A DNA stretch of 34,200 nucleotides from an uncultured Verrucomicrobiota bacterium (GTDB taxonomy: Bacteria > Verrucomicrobiota > Verrucomicrobiia > Verrucomicrobiales > Verrucomicrobiaceae), in contig CAINXC010000422.1 of the NCBI GenBank assembly GCA_903854655.1, positions 1 through 34,200 of the forward strand. Reading direction: 5' to 3'. The notes beneath the pieces are model-generated. The model saw only the letters and a program-made list of their open reading frames with translations. It made no database searches and was not told the DNA's origin. Below are positions 15,901-23,339 of this stretch, in pieces; position 1 is the first letter of the stretch, and each line of letters begins with the position of its first letter. The position numbers and the translations under genes were made by a program.

Positions 15901-17058
15901 CGTGCCTGCCAGGTGATAAGAGCCGTTCGCATTATGGGTGATGCTGGTGATCGCAGGCTGGCCCGCTGCCAATGGGCTGCCGGCGGGCGCATATTCATAC
16001 AATTTCGATCCGACGTTCACCAGCACGCTGCCATCCGGCAGGACGAGCATCTTCATGCCATACGGCACGTTGTCGTAGGTCTGCGCGGTGGGCCCGTTGA
16101 TCTGGGTGATGGCGTTTGCAACGGGGTCATATTCAAAGAAGCTGGTGGGGCCGGTGAGGTAGCCGGGACCCGCGACAAACAAAACATTGCCATTCACCAT
16201 CACCGCGCCCGGGGAGTCGCCGCAGTTGAGGCCGCCCGGGATGTCCGGCCCTGCCAGCCAGGTGCCTGCCGCACTCGTGCCGCTGGGCGTGTAAAGGGCG
16301 GTGTGGGCGTAGCCGCGGAAAAAGGCCTTGCCGCCGGCCAGAAGATGGCCGCAACCCGTCTCGCCGCCGCTGTAAAGGACCACCGGGGTGTTTGCGTCCG
16401 CCGTCCATTGATTGAGCGAGGGGATATAGCGCTCCGACTGGCTGTTGCCATCCACGCAAAGGATGCTGCCATCAGGCAGTTTCACCCACGGAACCTCATC
16501 CTGGCCATTGACAGTCGTTGGCCCGGTGGTCCAGGTGTTGGCCACGGGATCATAGATCACAGTCGAAGCCGGCCCATACACGGGCGCCACCATGACCCGG
16601 CCATCGGACAATATTTCGGAAATCGAATCATCAAAGGTCTGGCCGGAGGAGGGCGTCAGGGTCCAGGTGTTTGTCACCGGGTCATAGACTTCCGAGGTGC
16701 CGGCCCCCGTGCCATACTCGCCTCCCGCGACAAACACCCTGCCGTCGCGAAGCACCTGCAGCGAGTAGTACTGCCGGGTGTCGTGCATGGAGGCCAGGGT
16801 CGTCCAGGTGCCGTTGAGGTAGCTGCCGTGGCCATCGGGCGTCAGGCGGTACCAGCTTGACCCGCCGCCGCCCTGGGCCATCACGGTGCCGTCGGAGAGC
16901 AGGAGCATGACGTTCACGCCTGAAGGAGCGGAATTGGTCAGGGCCGTCCATGTGCCGCCGACAGCGAAGACCTGGGGGGCGAAGAGGCCGGCGACTGCGA
17001 GCGACAAAGCCCGAATTCGCCGGGCAAAGGAGATGGAGGACCCTGGGCTCAATTTCAA
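12961..17058 (-). CDS. Giant secreted exoprotein: kelch/galactose-oxidase-like propeller, Ig-like, jelly-roll, cadherin-like and LamG domains
   Basis: About 1365 residues from a TTG start at 17058. Signal region KLSPGSSISFARRIRALSLAVAGLFAPQVFA. Residues about 34-360 form a kelch-type beta-propeller with repeats such as LLLSDGTVMAQGG, VLRDGRVFVAGGEYG and YDPVTNTWTLTP. Residues 362-475 resemble the Ig-like domain after the galactose oxidase propeller. PKD/Ig-like modules follow at about 480-580 and 1140-1237, which resemble each other, with a BIG2-like module at 583-664. A DUF1349-like jelly-roll lies at 668-845, a cadherin-like VLAND module at 850-930 and a LamG-like domain at 931-1135. The tail (1238-1365) carries DNDGDGLDNLLEYALNTNP, common at the C-terminus of Verrucomicrobiota exoproteins. 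No oxidase Cys-Tyr pair could be assigned. The ATG at 17220 would overlap the divergent gene and bury the signal peptide, so TTG 17058 is preferred; GTG 17124 is an alternative. Probable role: surface adhesion or polysaccharide binding. Confidence 0.8.
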   Translation of the reverse strand: MKLSPGSSISFARRIRALSLAVAGLFAPQVFAVGGTWTALTNSAPSGVNVMLLLSDGTVMAQGGGGSSWYRLTPDGHGSYLNGTWTTLASMHDTRQYYSLQVLRDGRVFVAGGEYGTGAGTSEVYDPVTNTWTLTPSSGQTFDDSISEILSDGRVMVAPVYGPASTVIYDPVANTWTTGPTTVNGQDEVPWVKLPDGSILCVDGNSQSERYIPSLNQWTADANTPVVLYSGGETGCGHLLAGGKAFFRGYAHTALYTPSGTSAAGTWLAGPDIPGGLNCGDSPGAVMVNGNVLFVAGPGYLTGPTSFFEYDPVANAITQINGPTAQTYDNVPYGMKMLVLPDGSVLVNVGSKLYEYAPAGSPLAAGQPAITSITHNANGSYHLAGTQLNGISEGAAYGDDFQMASNYPVARLSDGSGNVYYARTYNWSSTGVMTGATPVTTEFTLPPGLPAGTYSVVVTANGIASIATSLTTPDTTGDAAPTVATAAAATPGTVIGTTTSLSVLGADADGGGESNLTYTWSLTSAPTGVSTPSLSINGSNGAKNTTATFHHTGAYTFAVLITDSSGLSVSSSVSLTVNQTLTSTTVSPSTANLTAGQTQQLTANGLDQFGVSMTAQPSFTWAVTAGGGTVSTGGLYTSPATGTLATVTVTTGALQNTSTVSVVSSPWVSADVGSPALAGSAYDNSGTFTVNGEGNDIWGTADEFHYVYRQIAGDGSIVARVATQQNTAGWAKAGVMIRESTAAGAAHAMMVLTPSNGTAFQWRPSTGASSSNSNTGGRVAPYWVKLVRSGSTISGYSSSNGSTWSLQSSATVTMASSALIGLAVDSAKTSALNTTTFDNVSLMVAANDMLAVNPGAPGTVNVLANDTGPSGATLTVTSFTQGSKGAVVNNGGGSLTYTPVASAIGTDSFSYTVSDGIGDTATATVNVSINGLQAYYKFEEGSGTTSADATGDGFTCTLQAATTWTTGIEGTSGLAFTGTSTSYATIPALNLNTNTVTITGWVKRSGSQSAWTGRVFCRAGTTTCGLHFGTANELRYTWNGGSSTYNWNSGLTVADGQWTFVALVVTPANATIYMQPQGGSMLSATNSVANTAAAFDGVTTFGQDPNGGTRYFNGSMDEVRLYNTALDGPTIAGLAVAVPAVATAAGTASVPSSSLTTSLSALGASSIYPESGLTYTWTATSIPAGATAPVFSAGGTNAAKSATVTTWQSGSYTFLVTIADPGGGSTTSSVSATITLKPMDVWRVQKFASNATNPAIAGAAVDNDGDGLDNLLEYALNTNPLASQPGVLPTPAFDGANLSLTYRQNDAATDVTYSIEQSQNLTNWSPANPTTTLLSDDGATSLIKASVPVGSAQALMLRLKVALKP

Positions 17059-17065
17059 AGTCGAA

Positions 17066-17071
17066 AATATA
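17066..17071 (-). promoter_or_regulatory. -10-like box (TATATT) before the exoprotein start
   Basis: On the minus strand TATATT lies 7 bases before the TTG chosen as the exoprotein start, in an AT-rich island of otherwise GC-rich DNA. No good -35 is visible. It supports a start close to 17058 and, if real, an almost leaderless transcript. Confidence 0.27.
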
Positions 17072-17166
17072 CAACAATTCGCGGGCGCTTTACCAGAGCA
17101 GTTCTTTACCCGTGGCAAAAGCACCCCCAAGAAAGAGCGCTCTGCGAATCCCGTACCTTGGTGATC

Positions 17167-19725
17167 ATGCTGCCTCGTGTCCTCCTGTTTGCCGCGATGC
17201 TTCCCTGTTTTGCCGCCCATGGGGACGAATTTGGCGACAAGCGCGACCGGCCGGGGGAGGTGCAGCGTCTCGTCGTTCCTCGCGAACTGATCCCGCCATC
17301 AGGCCCGCGTTCGCCCGAGGAGGAGATGAAAACCTTCCAGCTTGCGCCCGGTTTTCACATCGAACTGGTGGCCAGTGATCCGCTGATTGGCGACCCGGTT
17401 GCCATGACCATTGGTCCCGACGGGCGCCTGTGGGTGGTGGAGATGCGAGGATTCATGGCCGATCTGGACGGTCACGGCGAGGAGTCCCCGGTGGGCCGGG
17501 TGGTGGTGCTGGAGGACACCGACGGCGACGGCAAGATGGACAAGTGCACGGTGTTTCTGGACGGCCTCGTGCTTCCCCGCGCGATCATGCTGGTGGGCGA
17601 TGGGGCGCTGATCGGCGCCCCTCCGCATTTGTGGTACTGCCGCGACACGAATGGCGACGGCCGCGCGGACGAGAAGATCGAGCTCGCCTCCAACTACGGC
17701 ACCCTGAACAATCCCCTGCGACCTGAACTGGGCAATCCCGAGCAAGAGCCGAACACACCTCTGTGGGCGATCGACAACTGGATCTACAACGCCCATTACA
17801 CACGCAAATTCCGCTACGACGGCGGCAAGTGGACCACGGGGGTGACCACCTTTCGCGGCCAGTGGGGGCTGACACAGGACAACGACGGCCATTTCTTCTA
17901 CAACTCGAACCAGGACCCTTTGCGAGCGGACATCCTGAACACCTCTTACACAGGCCGCAACCCCAACCACCCGCAATGTGGCGGCGTGAACGTGCAGGTC
18001 TACACCGATCAACTGGTCTGGCCTGCACGGGTGAACCCCGGGGTCAATCGCGGCTATCGCGACGATGTGCTGCGCGACAACGGACGGCTCAAGGAGTTCA
18101 CCGCAGCCTGTGCCCCCTGCATCTATCGCGGAGGCCTGTTCCCTGCGGAGTTTGATGGCAACGCCCTTATCTGCGAGCCTGCCGGCAACCTCGTCAAGCG
18201 CGAGCGGATCACCGCCGCGCACGGCAGCCTGACGGCGAAAGAGGCGTATGACAGGCGTGAGTTTCTGGCGTCCGCCGACGAGCGTTTCCGCCCGGTGAAT
18301 CTTTACACCGGCCCGGACGGTGCGCTGTATGTGGTGGACCTCTACCGCGGCGTGCTTCAGCACCGCGAATCGATCACCACCTACCTGCGCAAGTACTCCG
18401 AGGAGCGGGGGCTGGCCAAGCCCATCAACCTCGGCCGGATCTACCGCATCGTGCCCGACGGAAAAGCACCCACGGCCAGGCCGAAGCTGAACCAGGAAAC
18501 GCCGGCGCAATGGGTGGGGCATCTGTCGGACGCCAACAACTGGTGGCGTGAAACATCTCAGCGGCTCCTCGTCGAGCGAAACGATGGGGGCGTGGTTCCT
18601 GCGCTCCAGCAACTGGGCGCGGCAGGCGAGAGCCCGCTGGGCCGCCTTCATGCCTTGTGGACGCTGGATGGCATGGGCCGCCTGGACAATGCGACCGCCA
18701 CCGGCGCGCTCAAGGACAAGGATGCCCGCGTGCGCGCTGCTGCCCTGCGGGTCTGCGAGGGATTCTTCAAACGGGAAGAGCGCGCGGCGGTGCTGTCAAA
18801 GATCATGGCGATGACGGATGAGAACGCCCCGTTCGCCCAGCAGCAGTTGGTGCTGACCCTGGGCGAGGCGGCGGATGCGAAGGCGGACCTTGCCATCGCC
18901 TCGCTGGTTAAACAGGCTCCGGACACTCTCTTCCTCCAAGACGCGGCCCTCAGCAGTCTGGCTGGCCGCGAACTGGCTTTGCTCGAACACCTGCTCGGCG
19001 ACAAGGAATGGCAGGCAAGCCGCGCCCACATGGACACATTTCTCGGCGCACTTGCGCGGTGTGTTTTTGGCTCCCGCAACAGTGGGCAGGTCGGGCAACT
19101 GCTGGCATTGGCCGCCGCGCAGCCCGCCTCATCATCGCGCCTTGCCGCCCTCCTTGACGGTATTTTGCAGACCTCATCCGCCACCTCGCGGAAGCCTGTG
19201 AAATTCAAAAATGAACCCTCCACGCTGGGAGATTTCAGCAAGCTTGCGGACAAGCGCGTGGGCAAGATCACGGCATTGATAACCTGGCCCGGCAAGCCCG
19301 GCGCAAAGCCCGAACCGCCGGCAGTGCCGCTCACCCCCGCCCAGCAGGCCCGCTACGAGATGGGCAAACTGCTGTTCAGCGGCGTTTGTGCGGCGTGCCA
19401 TCAGCCCCATGGCATGGGCCTGGAAGGGGTCGCGCCGCCGCTGGTCGATTCGGAGTGGGTGCTTGGCTCGGAGCAGCGTCTGGCGCGCATTATCCTGCAT
19501 GGCCTCACCGGTCCTCTGTCGGTGAAGGGCCGCAGCTACCGCCTCGACATGCCGGCTCTGGGCGTTTTCAATGATGACCAGGTCGCAGCCATCCTCACCT
19601 ACATCCGCCGGGAGTGGGAGCACACCGCAGCCCCGGTGGAGCCGGAGACAGTCAAAGCCATTCGCAGCGCGACCAGCGACCGCCATGAGGCATGGCTGCC
19701 GGAGAATCTTTTGAAGATCCCCTGA
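17167..19725 (+). CDS. PVC-type membrane-bound dehydrogenase with C-terminal cytochrome c (CxxCH)
   Basis: An 852-residue exported protein. The signal peptide MLPRVLLFAAMLPCFAAHG begins at ATG 17167; in-frame GTG 17161 and TTG 17158 are alternatives. Residues about 50-430 are the planctomycete/verrucomicrobial 'putative membrane-bound dehydrogenase' propeller: FQLAPGFHIELVASDPLI, TIGPDGRLWVVEMRGF, LEDTDGDGKMDKCTVFLDGL, YRGVLQHR. A HEAT-like helical segment covers about 450-660 (DKDARVRAAALRV). A cytochrome c domain covers about 715-830, with haem motif CAACH (Cys741, Cys744, His745) and probable distal ligand Met795 in YRLDMPAL. It likely passes electrons from sugar or alcohol oxidation into the periplasmic chain; the substrate is unknown. 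It stands alone: divergent from the kelch exoprotein and convergent with the peroxiredoxin. Confidence 0.9.
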   Translation: MLPRVLLFAAMLPCFAAHGDEFGDKRDRPGEVQRLVVPRELIPPSGPRSPEEEMKTFQLAPGFHIELVASDPLIGDPVAMTIGPDGRLWVVEMRGFMADLDGHGEESPVGRVVVLEDTDGDGKMDKCTVFLDGLVLPRAIMLVGDGALIGAPPHLWYCRDTNGDGRADEKIELASNYGTLNNPLRPELGNPEQEPNTPLWAIDNWIYNAHYTRKFRYDGGKWTTGVTTFRGQWGLTQDNDGHFFYNSNQDPLRADILNTSYTGRNPNHPQCGGVNVQVYTDQLVWPARVNPGVNRGYRDDVLRDNGRLKEFTAACAPCIYRGGLFPAEFDGNALICEPAGNLVKRERITAAHGSLTAKEAYDRREFLASADERFRPVNLYTGPDGALYVVDLYRGVLQHRESITTYLRKYSEERGLAKPINLGRIYRIVPDGKAPTARPKLNQETPAQWVGHLSDANNWWRETSQRLLVERNDGGVVPALQQLGAAGESPLGRLHALWTLDGMGRLDNATATGALKDKDARVRAAALRVCEGFFKREERAAVLSKIMAMTDENAPFAQQQLVLTLGEAADAKADLAIASLVKQAPDTLFLQDAALSSLAGRELALLEHLLGDKEWQASRAHMDTFLGALARCVFGSRNSGQVGQLLALAAAQPASSSRLAALLDGILQTSSATSRKPVKFKNEPSTLGDFSKLADKRVGKITALITWPGKPGAKPEPPAVPLTPAQQARYEMGKLLFSGVCAACHQPHGMGLEGVAPPLVDSEWVLGSEQRLARIILHGLTGPLSVKGRSYRLDMPALGVFNDDQVAAILTYIRREWEHTAAPVEPETVKAIRSATSDRHEAWLPENLLKIP

Positions 19726-19727
19726 TG

Positions 19728-19758
19728 AAAAAGCCATGCAGACGGTGGTCTGCATGGC
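19728..19758 (-). terminator. Intrinsic terminator of the peroxiredoxin gene
   Basis: A perfect 11-base stem GCCATGCAGAC / GTCTGCATGGC (19733-19743 and 19748-19758) with a 4-base loop. On the minus strand it is followed directly by TTTTTCATC, a clear T-run, 34 bases after the peroxiredoxin stop. On the plus strand it follows the dehydrogenase stop but has only a weak GTTT tail, so it acts mainly leftward and may be bidirectional. Confidence 0.85.
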
Positions 19759-19792
19759 CGGAGTTTCGAGATCGGGGAATGAACGGTGGCTG

Positions 19793-20401
19793 TTACACGA
19801 GCGCCGCGGCGACGTTGCCGACGATGTCCTTGCCTGGACGCAGGGTCTTGGCGCCAGGAGTCCAGTTGGCGGGACAGGCTTCGTTCGGGTTGGCGATGAG
19901 ATGGATGTTCGCCTCCATCTTGCGCACGAGCTCCGTGGCGTTGCGGCCGACGTTGTAGAAGTTCACCTCGGAAGTCACGAGCTTGCCTTCGGGATTGATG
20001 ATGAAGGTGCCGCGCAGGGCGAGGCCCGTCCCCGCATCATACACGCCAAACAGGCGGCTCACCTTGCCGGTGGTGTCGGCGGCGAGCGTGTACTTTACGT
20101 TCTTCATCAGGCCTTCGGTGTTGCGCCAGACCATGTGCGCGAATTTTGTGTCGGTCGAGACGGCGATCACATGCGCGCCAAGTTCGGCCAGCCTGACCTG
20201 CTGGGCGGCAAGGTCCGCCAGCTCTGTGGGGCAGACGAAGGTGAAGTCCGCTGGGTAAAACACGAGGATGGTCCACTTGCCTTCCTTCTTGATGTCGGCG
20301 AGCGACACCTTGCCGAAGTCGCCGTGCGAGGGCTCGTAGGTTTCCATTTCAAAATCGGGCACGACGGTGCCGACGGATGCGATGACATTGGCAAATTCCA
20401 T
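19793..20401 (-). CDS. 2-Cys peroxiredoxin (AhpC/Prx1 type)
   Basis: A 202-residue cytoplasmic thiol peroxidase that reduces hydrogen peroxide, alkyl hydroperoxides and probably peroxynitrite. The peroxidatic cysteine is Cys57 in FYPADFTFVCPTE, the resolving cysteine is Cys176 in NEACPANW, and the conserved FGVYDAGTGLALRGTF segment (118-133) is present. The length and second cysteine mark a typical 2-Cys enzyme of the AhpC/Prx1 group. The reading frame is open to an ATG at 20482, but the product normally starts near MEFANVIASVGTVVPDFEM, so ATG 20401 is chosen. No ribosome binding site is apparent. No ahpF is adjacent, so the electron donor is probably thioredoxin or an AhpF/AhpD encoded elsewhere. 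A strong intrinsic terminator follows. The gene is divergent from the MFS gene; no OxyR or PerR site was recognised in the 186 bases between them. Confidence 0.94.
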   Translation of the reverse strand: MEFANVIASVGTVVPDFEMETYEPSHGDFGKVSLADIKKEGKWTILVFYPADFTFVCPTELADLAAQQVRLAELGAHVIAVSTDTKFAHMVWRNTEGLMKNVKYTLAADTTGKVSRLFGVYDAGTGLALRGTFIINPEGKLVTSEVNFYNVGRNATELVRKMEANIHLIANPNEACPANWTPGAKTLRPGKDIVGNVAAALV

Positions 20402-20587
20402 GGGGTGGTGATGTTTTTTTGGGGGTTGGAAGGACGCTTTGAGAAGCGCCTGGCGCGCGTCTTTTGAAGCCCAAAAGTTCACCGGTCAACGGCAAAGAAG
20501 GGCGGCGCGCCCCCTTGCTATCACAAAGTCCCAGATGCAGGTCATTTTGACTGCGGTCTTCGACGGTTTTTCGGCTAACTATGTTCG

Positions 20588-21736
20588 ATGCTGCGTTCAT
20601 TGTTCTGGTTGTGCCTCTCAACATTGCTGACGATCGCCGGGTTCGCGGGGGCGTTGCCGGCGGCGGCGACAGTCATGGAAAAGCAGGGATTGAGTGCGGG
20701 CGCCATCGGGGTCATCACCTCCCTCGTGTACGCGGGCGTTCTCTGCATGGCCCCCTTCCAGCCCCGGCTGGCGCGTCGCTTCGGCGCGGTGCCGGCGTAT
20801 CAGATGGGCAAGATCTTGTCGGCCTGCGGGTTCGCGGGCCTGGTCTTCGCCCAGTCTTGGTGGATCTGGTCGCTGGCGACCCTGTTCATCGGGCTGGGCG
20901 CCGGATTGACCTGGCCTGTGACGGACAGCCTGGTGGCCTCGTTTGCGCCGGAGGACAAAAAGGGAGCCTGGATGGGGCTGTTTCAAACCGGCATGGGTGC
21001 GGCGTTTACGCTGGGGCCTTTCATCGCCGCCGCGCTGAGGCCGGATGCCATGTTCGTCGTGGCGGCGATCACGAGCGTGGCCAGCAGCCTGCCCCTGATT
21101 GGCCGGCGCGCGGAGATCAAACGCGACTCATCGGGTGACAAGGAGGGCCTGTGGGAGGTGCTGCGCATGGCACCGGAGCTGCCCGTGCTCGCCTTCATCG
21201 GCGGTTTCTTCGAAAATGGCACGCACACGGCGGTCACCCTGTCGGCCCTGGCATTGTCATGGACGGGAGCCGGGGCGATTTCGCTGGCGGGTGTCATCGG
21301 TGCAGGGGCGTTTGTCGTGCAGTACCCCATTGGCAGGCTTGCCGACGGGCGTGGTGCGGGTCGTATCATCGTCATCACCCTGTGGATCATGATCGCGAGC
21401 TGCCTGCTGCTGCCGATGGGCCGCGAGGCTCCTTCACTGCTGTGGCTCATCGCGTTTGTCTGGGGTGCGGCGGGCGGCTGCCTCTACACCCTCGCGATGA
21501 CGGGCATGGCGCAACGGTTCTCGGGCTCGCAAGTGCTCACCGCCACCACGCTGATGGTGATGAGCTACACAGTCGGCGGCATCTCCGGGCCCGCCGTGGC
21601 GGGCTACGCCGTGGAATGGTCGCCGCTCCTTGGGCCGATGACGCTGTTCGTCGTCGCGTCGTTGCTGGGTCTGCGGCGGTCGGTGGCTGAAAAACGGTCG
21701 AGCGAACCTGATCCGGAAAGAAGCTCTTCCTGCTAG
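20588..21736 (+). CDS. Major facilitator superfamily transporter
   Basis: A 382-residue inner-membrane protein with about 12 hydrophobic helices in two halves. The first helix is LFWLCLSTLLTIAGFAGAL. The loop between helices 2 and 3 carries QPRLARRFGAVPAYQMGK, an MFS motif-A-like stretch, and the equivalent in the second half is QYPIGRLADGRGAGRIIV. A short charged central loop (RRAEIKRDSSGDKEGLWEVL) separates the halves. The pattern fits the YcaD/YfcJ-like MFS_1 group, but the substrate (drug, sugar or small metabolite) cannot be read from sequence. ATG 20588 is chosen over the out-of-frame ATG at 20581. The small secreted protein at 21744 starts 7 bases after the stop and is probably co-transcribed. 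Confidence 0.87.
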   Translation: MLRSLFWLCLSTLLTIAGFAGALPAAATVMEKQGLSAGAIGVITSLVYAGVLCMAPFQPRLARRFGAVPAYQMGKILSACGFAGLVFAQSWWIWSLATLFIGLGAGLTWPVTDSLVASFAPEDKKGAWMGLFQTGMGAAFTLGPFIAAALRPDAMFVVAAITSVASSLPLIGRRAEIKRDSSGDKEGLWEVLRMAPELPVLAFIGGFFENGTHTAVTLSALALSWTGAGAISLAGVIGAGAFVVQYPIGRLADGRGAGRIIVITLWIMIASCLLLPMGREAPSLLWLIAFVWGAAGGCLYTLAMTGMAQRFSGSQVLTATTLMVMSYTVGGISGPAVAGYAVEWSPLLGPMTLFVVASLLGLRRSVAEKRSSEPDPERSSSC

Positions 21737-21743
21737 CCGTTTC

Positions 21744-22142
21744 ATGTGGGCCATGAGAACCATGCTCGTCGCTTTCCTTGGCTCCACGGTTCTTTTCGCC
21801 GCCGAGCCTGAAGGCATTACGAAGGTTGATGCTTGGCGTCAGGGGGAGGAGCATTGGCGCGCGATTGAGCCGCAGTTGTTCGCCATCGGCAAACAGAAGG
21901 AGCATTTGGGCGAGGGTGTGTGCTTCTCGGGTGCGCCCATCTCCCTTCGTTTGCCGATCATTCTCAAGCTTCCCAACGGCACAGCCGCCCGAATTACCAA
22001 CGTTCAGAAAGCGGACCGCGACGAACTCGCCACCTTCCGCAAGCCGCCCACCATCGTGTCCGTGGACGGGTCCATCACTGCCGTTGACACAGCAACGCAC
22101 ACCGTCACCATCAAAGCAGTTGGCGTATGGTTCGGCCAGTGA
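21744..22142 (+). CDS. Small secreted protein of unknown function
   Basis: A 132-residue protein with an N-terminal export signal (MRTMLVAFLGSTVLFAA when started at the second ATG, 21753; the first ATG at 21744 adds three residues). The mature part has a helical stretch (DAWRQGEEHWRAIEPQLFAIGKQ), then beta-rich segments (ISLRLPIILKLPNGTAARITNV; IVSVDGSITAVDTATHTVTI), which suggest a small OB-like or SH3-like barrel. One cysteine remains (Cys60). I do not recognise the family. It follows the MFS gene by 7 bases. The codon use and GC content look like those of its neighbours. Confidence 0.62.
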   Translation: MWAMRTMLVAFLGSTVLFAAEPEGITKVDAWRQGEEHWRAIEPQLFAIGKQKEHLGEGVCFSGAPISLRLPIILKLPNGTAARITNVQKADRDELATFRKPPTIVSVDGSITAVDTATHTVTIKAVGVWFGQ

Positions 22143-22214
22143 GTGAAAGGTCACGCCCGCGCACCCTCTTCCCAAGGGGGCTTCGGAGTGGAGCCACTCG
22201 CCGTCAGCAGCATC

Positions 22215-23030
22215 TCACCGCCCGGCCTGCGCCACTTTCGCCATCCCCTGGTCACCGATGCGCTCCTTGCTCAGCGCAATGTCATCAATCCACGCGGTGA
22301 ACGCCTGGCCTTCAGGAGCGGCTTGGTAATTGGTCCAGCCAAACGACAAGGTTTCAAACACCTCCGGGATTTCCGCGCCTTCGAACTTCCCCGCACCCTT
22401 GCTGAAACAGGCGTCGCTGATCTCGGTGCCGTTGAAGAAGAGCTGGAAGGCCTGGGTGGCGTAATCCACATGCCACTCCACCAGCGTCCATTCATCGCTG
22501 TAGTGGTAGATGGACTTGGTGCTCTTGCTGAACTCCTTGCGCTCCTTCCCTGGCTGCACGTTGAAGAGCCAGTTCGAATTGCCCTGGGGGTTGGTGCAGG
22601 AGCTCACCAGCCGCAGGCCAATGTGGTCATGGAAAAGCGGGCTGCTCGCGGTGCCTTCGACGATGGTGGAGTGGATCACCGCCGATTTCTTGCCCTCAGG
22701 AATCACCGGCACCGGCGTGGGCAGCTTCACCTTCAGGTAGAGCCGGCCCCAGTGCTCACCACCCAGGGCGGTGATTTCCGGTCCCGCTTTGGTGATCTTG
22801 CGCGCGCCTTTGATCGCAGGCTCGATCTTCAGGCACTTCTTGCCGCTGTGGGCGGTTTCATCCGTGACGGATACCGCGCCGGTCTTGGTGAATCCTTTGG
22901 GAATCTCGCCCACCGGCGTGGACTCAAAATCTTCCGCGAGCACCAGCTTTGAAGGAGCAGCCGCCTGAGCGGATGGAAAACCGAGGGCAAGGGCAAGAAC
23001 GGCACAACTGAAATGCTTGGAGGCGTGCAT
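22215..23030 (-). CDS. Secreted concanavalin/jelly-roll-like protein, possibly polysaccharide-binding or lyase-like
   Basis: A 271-residue protein with signal peptide MHASKHFSCAVLALALGFPSAQA. The mature protein opens with LVLAEDFESTPVGEIPKGF and runs through alternating beta segments (VSVTDETAHSGKKCLKIEP, WGRLYLKVKLP, HDHIGLRLVSS, WTLVEWHVDYATQAFQLFFNG) to a closing AWIDDIALSKERIG. This 'DFE...DDI' frame is typical of jelly-roll carbohydrate-active proteins, such as the fungal Cip1-like family and several polysaccharide lyases. No catalytic residues could be assigned with confidence. It converges on the small secreted protein at 21744-22142 (72 bases between stops) and diverges from the L,D-transpeptidase operon. 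A long hairpin lies 86 bases upstream of its start. Confidence 0.66.
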   Translation of the reverse strand: MHASKHFSCAVLALALGFPSAQAAAPSKLVLAEDFESTPVGEIPKGFTKTGAVSVTDETAHSGKKCLKIEPAIKGARKITKAGPEITALGGEHWGRLYLKVKLPTPVPVIPEGKKSAVIHSTIVEGTASSPLFHDHIGLRLVSSCTNPQGNSNWLFNVQPGKERKEFSKSTKSIYHYSDEWTLVEWHVDYATQAFQLFFNGTEISDACFSKGAGKFEGAEIPEVFETLSFGWTNYQAAPEGQAFTAWIDDIALSKERIGDQGMAKVAQAGR

Positions 23031-23115
23031 GGGTGGGCGAATGAACGGCCCCGGCTATTCCAGATCTTTCGGCTTTTGGACGAAAGATGGCAGAATGATC
23101 CCCCTTCCGCCGGCT

Positions 23116-23156
23116 TCGTTTCCCGTTTCCCTCCCCAGGATGGAAGCGGGAAACGA
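23116..23156. repeat. Long imperfect inverted repeat (hairpin) in divergent intergenic region
   Basis: Left arm TCGTTTCCCGTTTCC (23116-23130) and right arm GGAAGCGGGAAACGA (23142-23156) are complementary except for one T-G position, which can pair as U-G in a plus-strand RNA. The 11-base loop can add a TCC/GGA inner pairing. There is no T-run on either side, so it is not a simple intrinsic terminator. It could be a leader RNA element or a protein-binding site for either divergent gene. Confidence 0.55.
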
Positions 23157-23253
23157 GCGGAGAGTTCTTCTCGCAATCAACCAGTTGGCAGCCGCCAAGC
23201 TGAGGCTATGGTACGGGCTCTTTTGATTTTTCGTCCGATTCCCGTCCGGCGGG

Positions 23254-23265
23254 CGGTGGCCACCG
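23254..23265. promoter_or_regulatory. 12-base perfect palindrome CGGTGGCCACCG
   Basis: A gapless palindrome 74 bases upstream of the L,D-transpeptidase ATG, between the long hairpin and the AT-rich stretch before the gene. It could be an operator. In GC-rich DNA such palindromes also arise by chance, so support is weak. Confidence 0.2.
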
Positions 23266-23339
23266 TAAATTTCCCGGCCGCTCTGTTGAATCTGATGTCA
23301 CTCGAGATTACTCAAGCCCGTTATCACCCTGCCATATCA

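Larger units (their letters stand above)
23031..23339. other. 309-base divergent intergenic region with a long hairpin and a short palindrome
   Basis: The region between the divergent starts of the lectin-like gene (23030) and the L,D-transpeptidase (23340). A reading frame from 23013 runs through it in frame with the transpeptidase, but it has no protein-like composition and would bury that protein's signal peptide. It holds a 15-base-arm hairpin (23116-23156) and a 12-base palindrome (23254-23265). The last 60 bases are comparatively AT-rich, as expected for a promoter, but no convincing -35/-10 pair was found. Confidence 0.55.

Noticed and set aside
17299-18651. Open minus-strand frame of 450 codons
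   Set aside because: Antisense to the PVC dehydrogenase; no motifs, biased composition.
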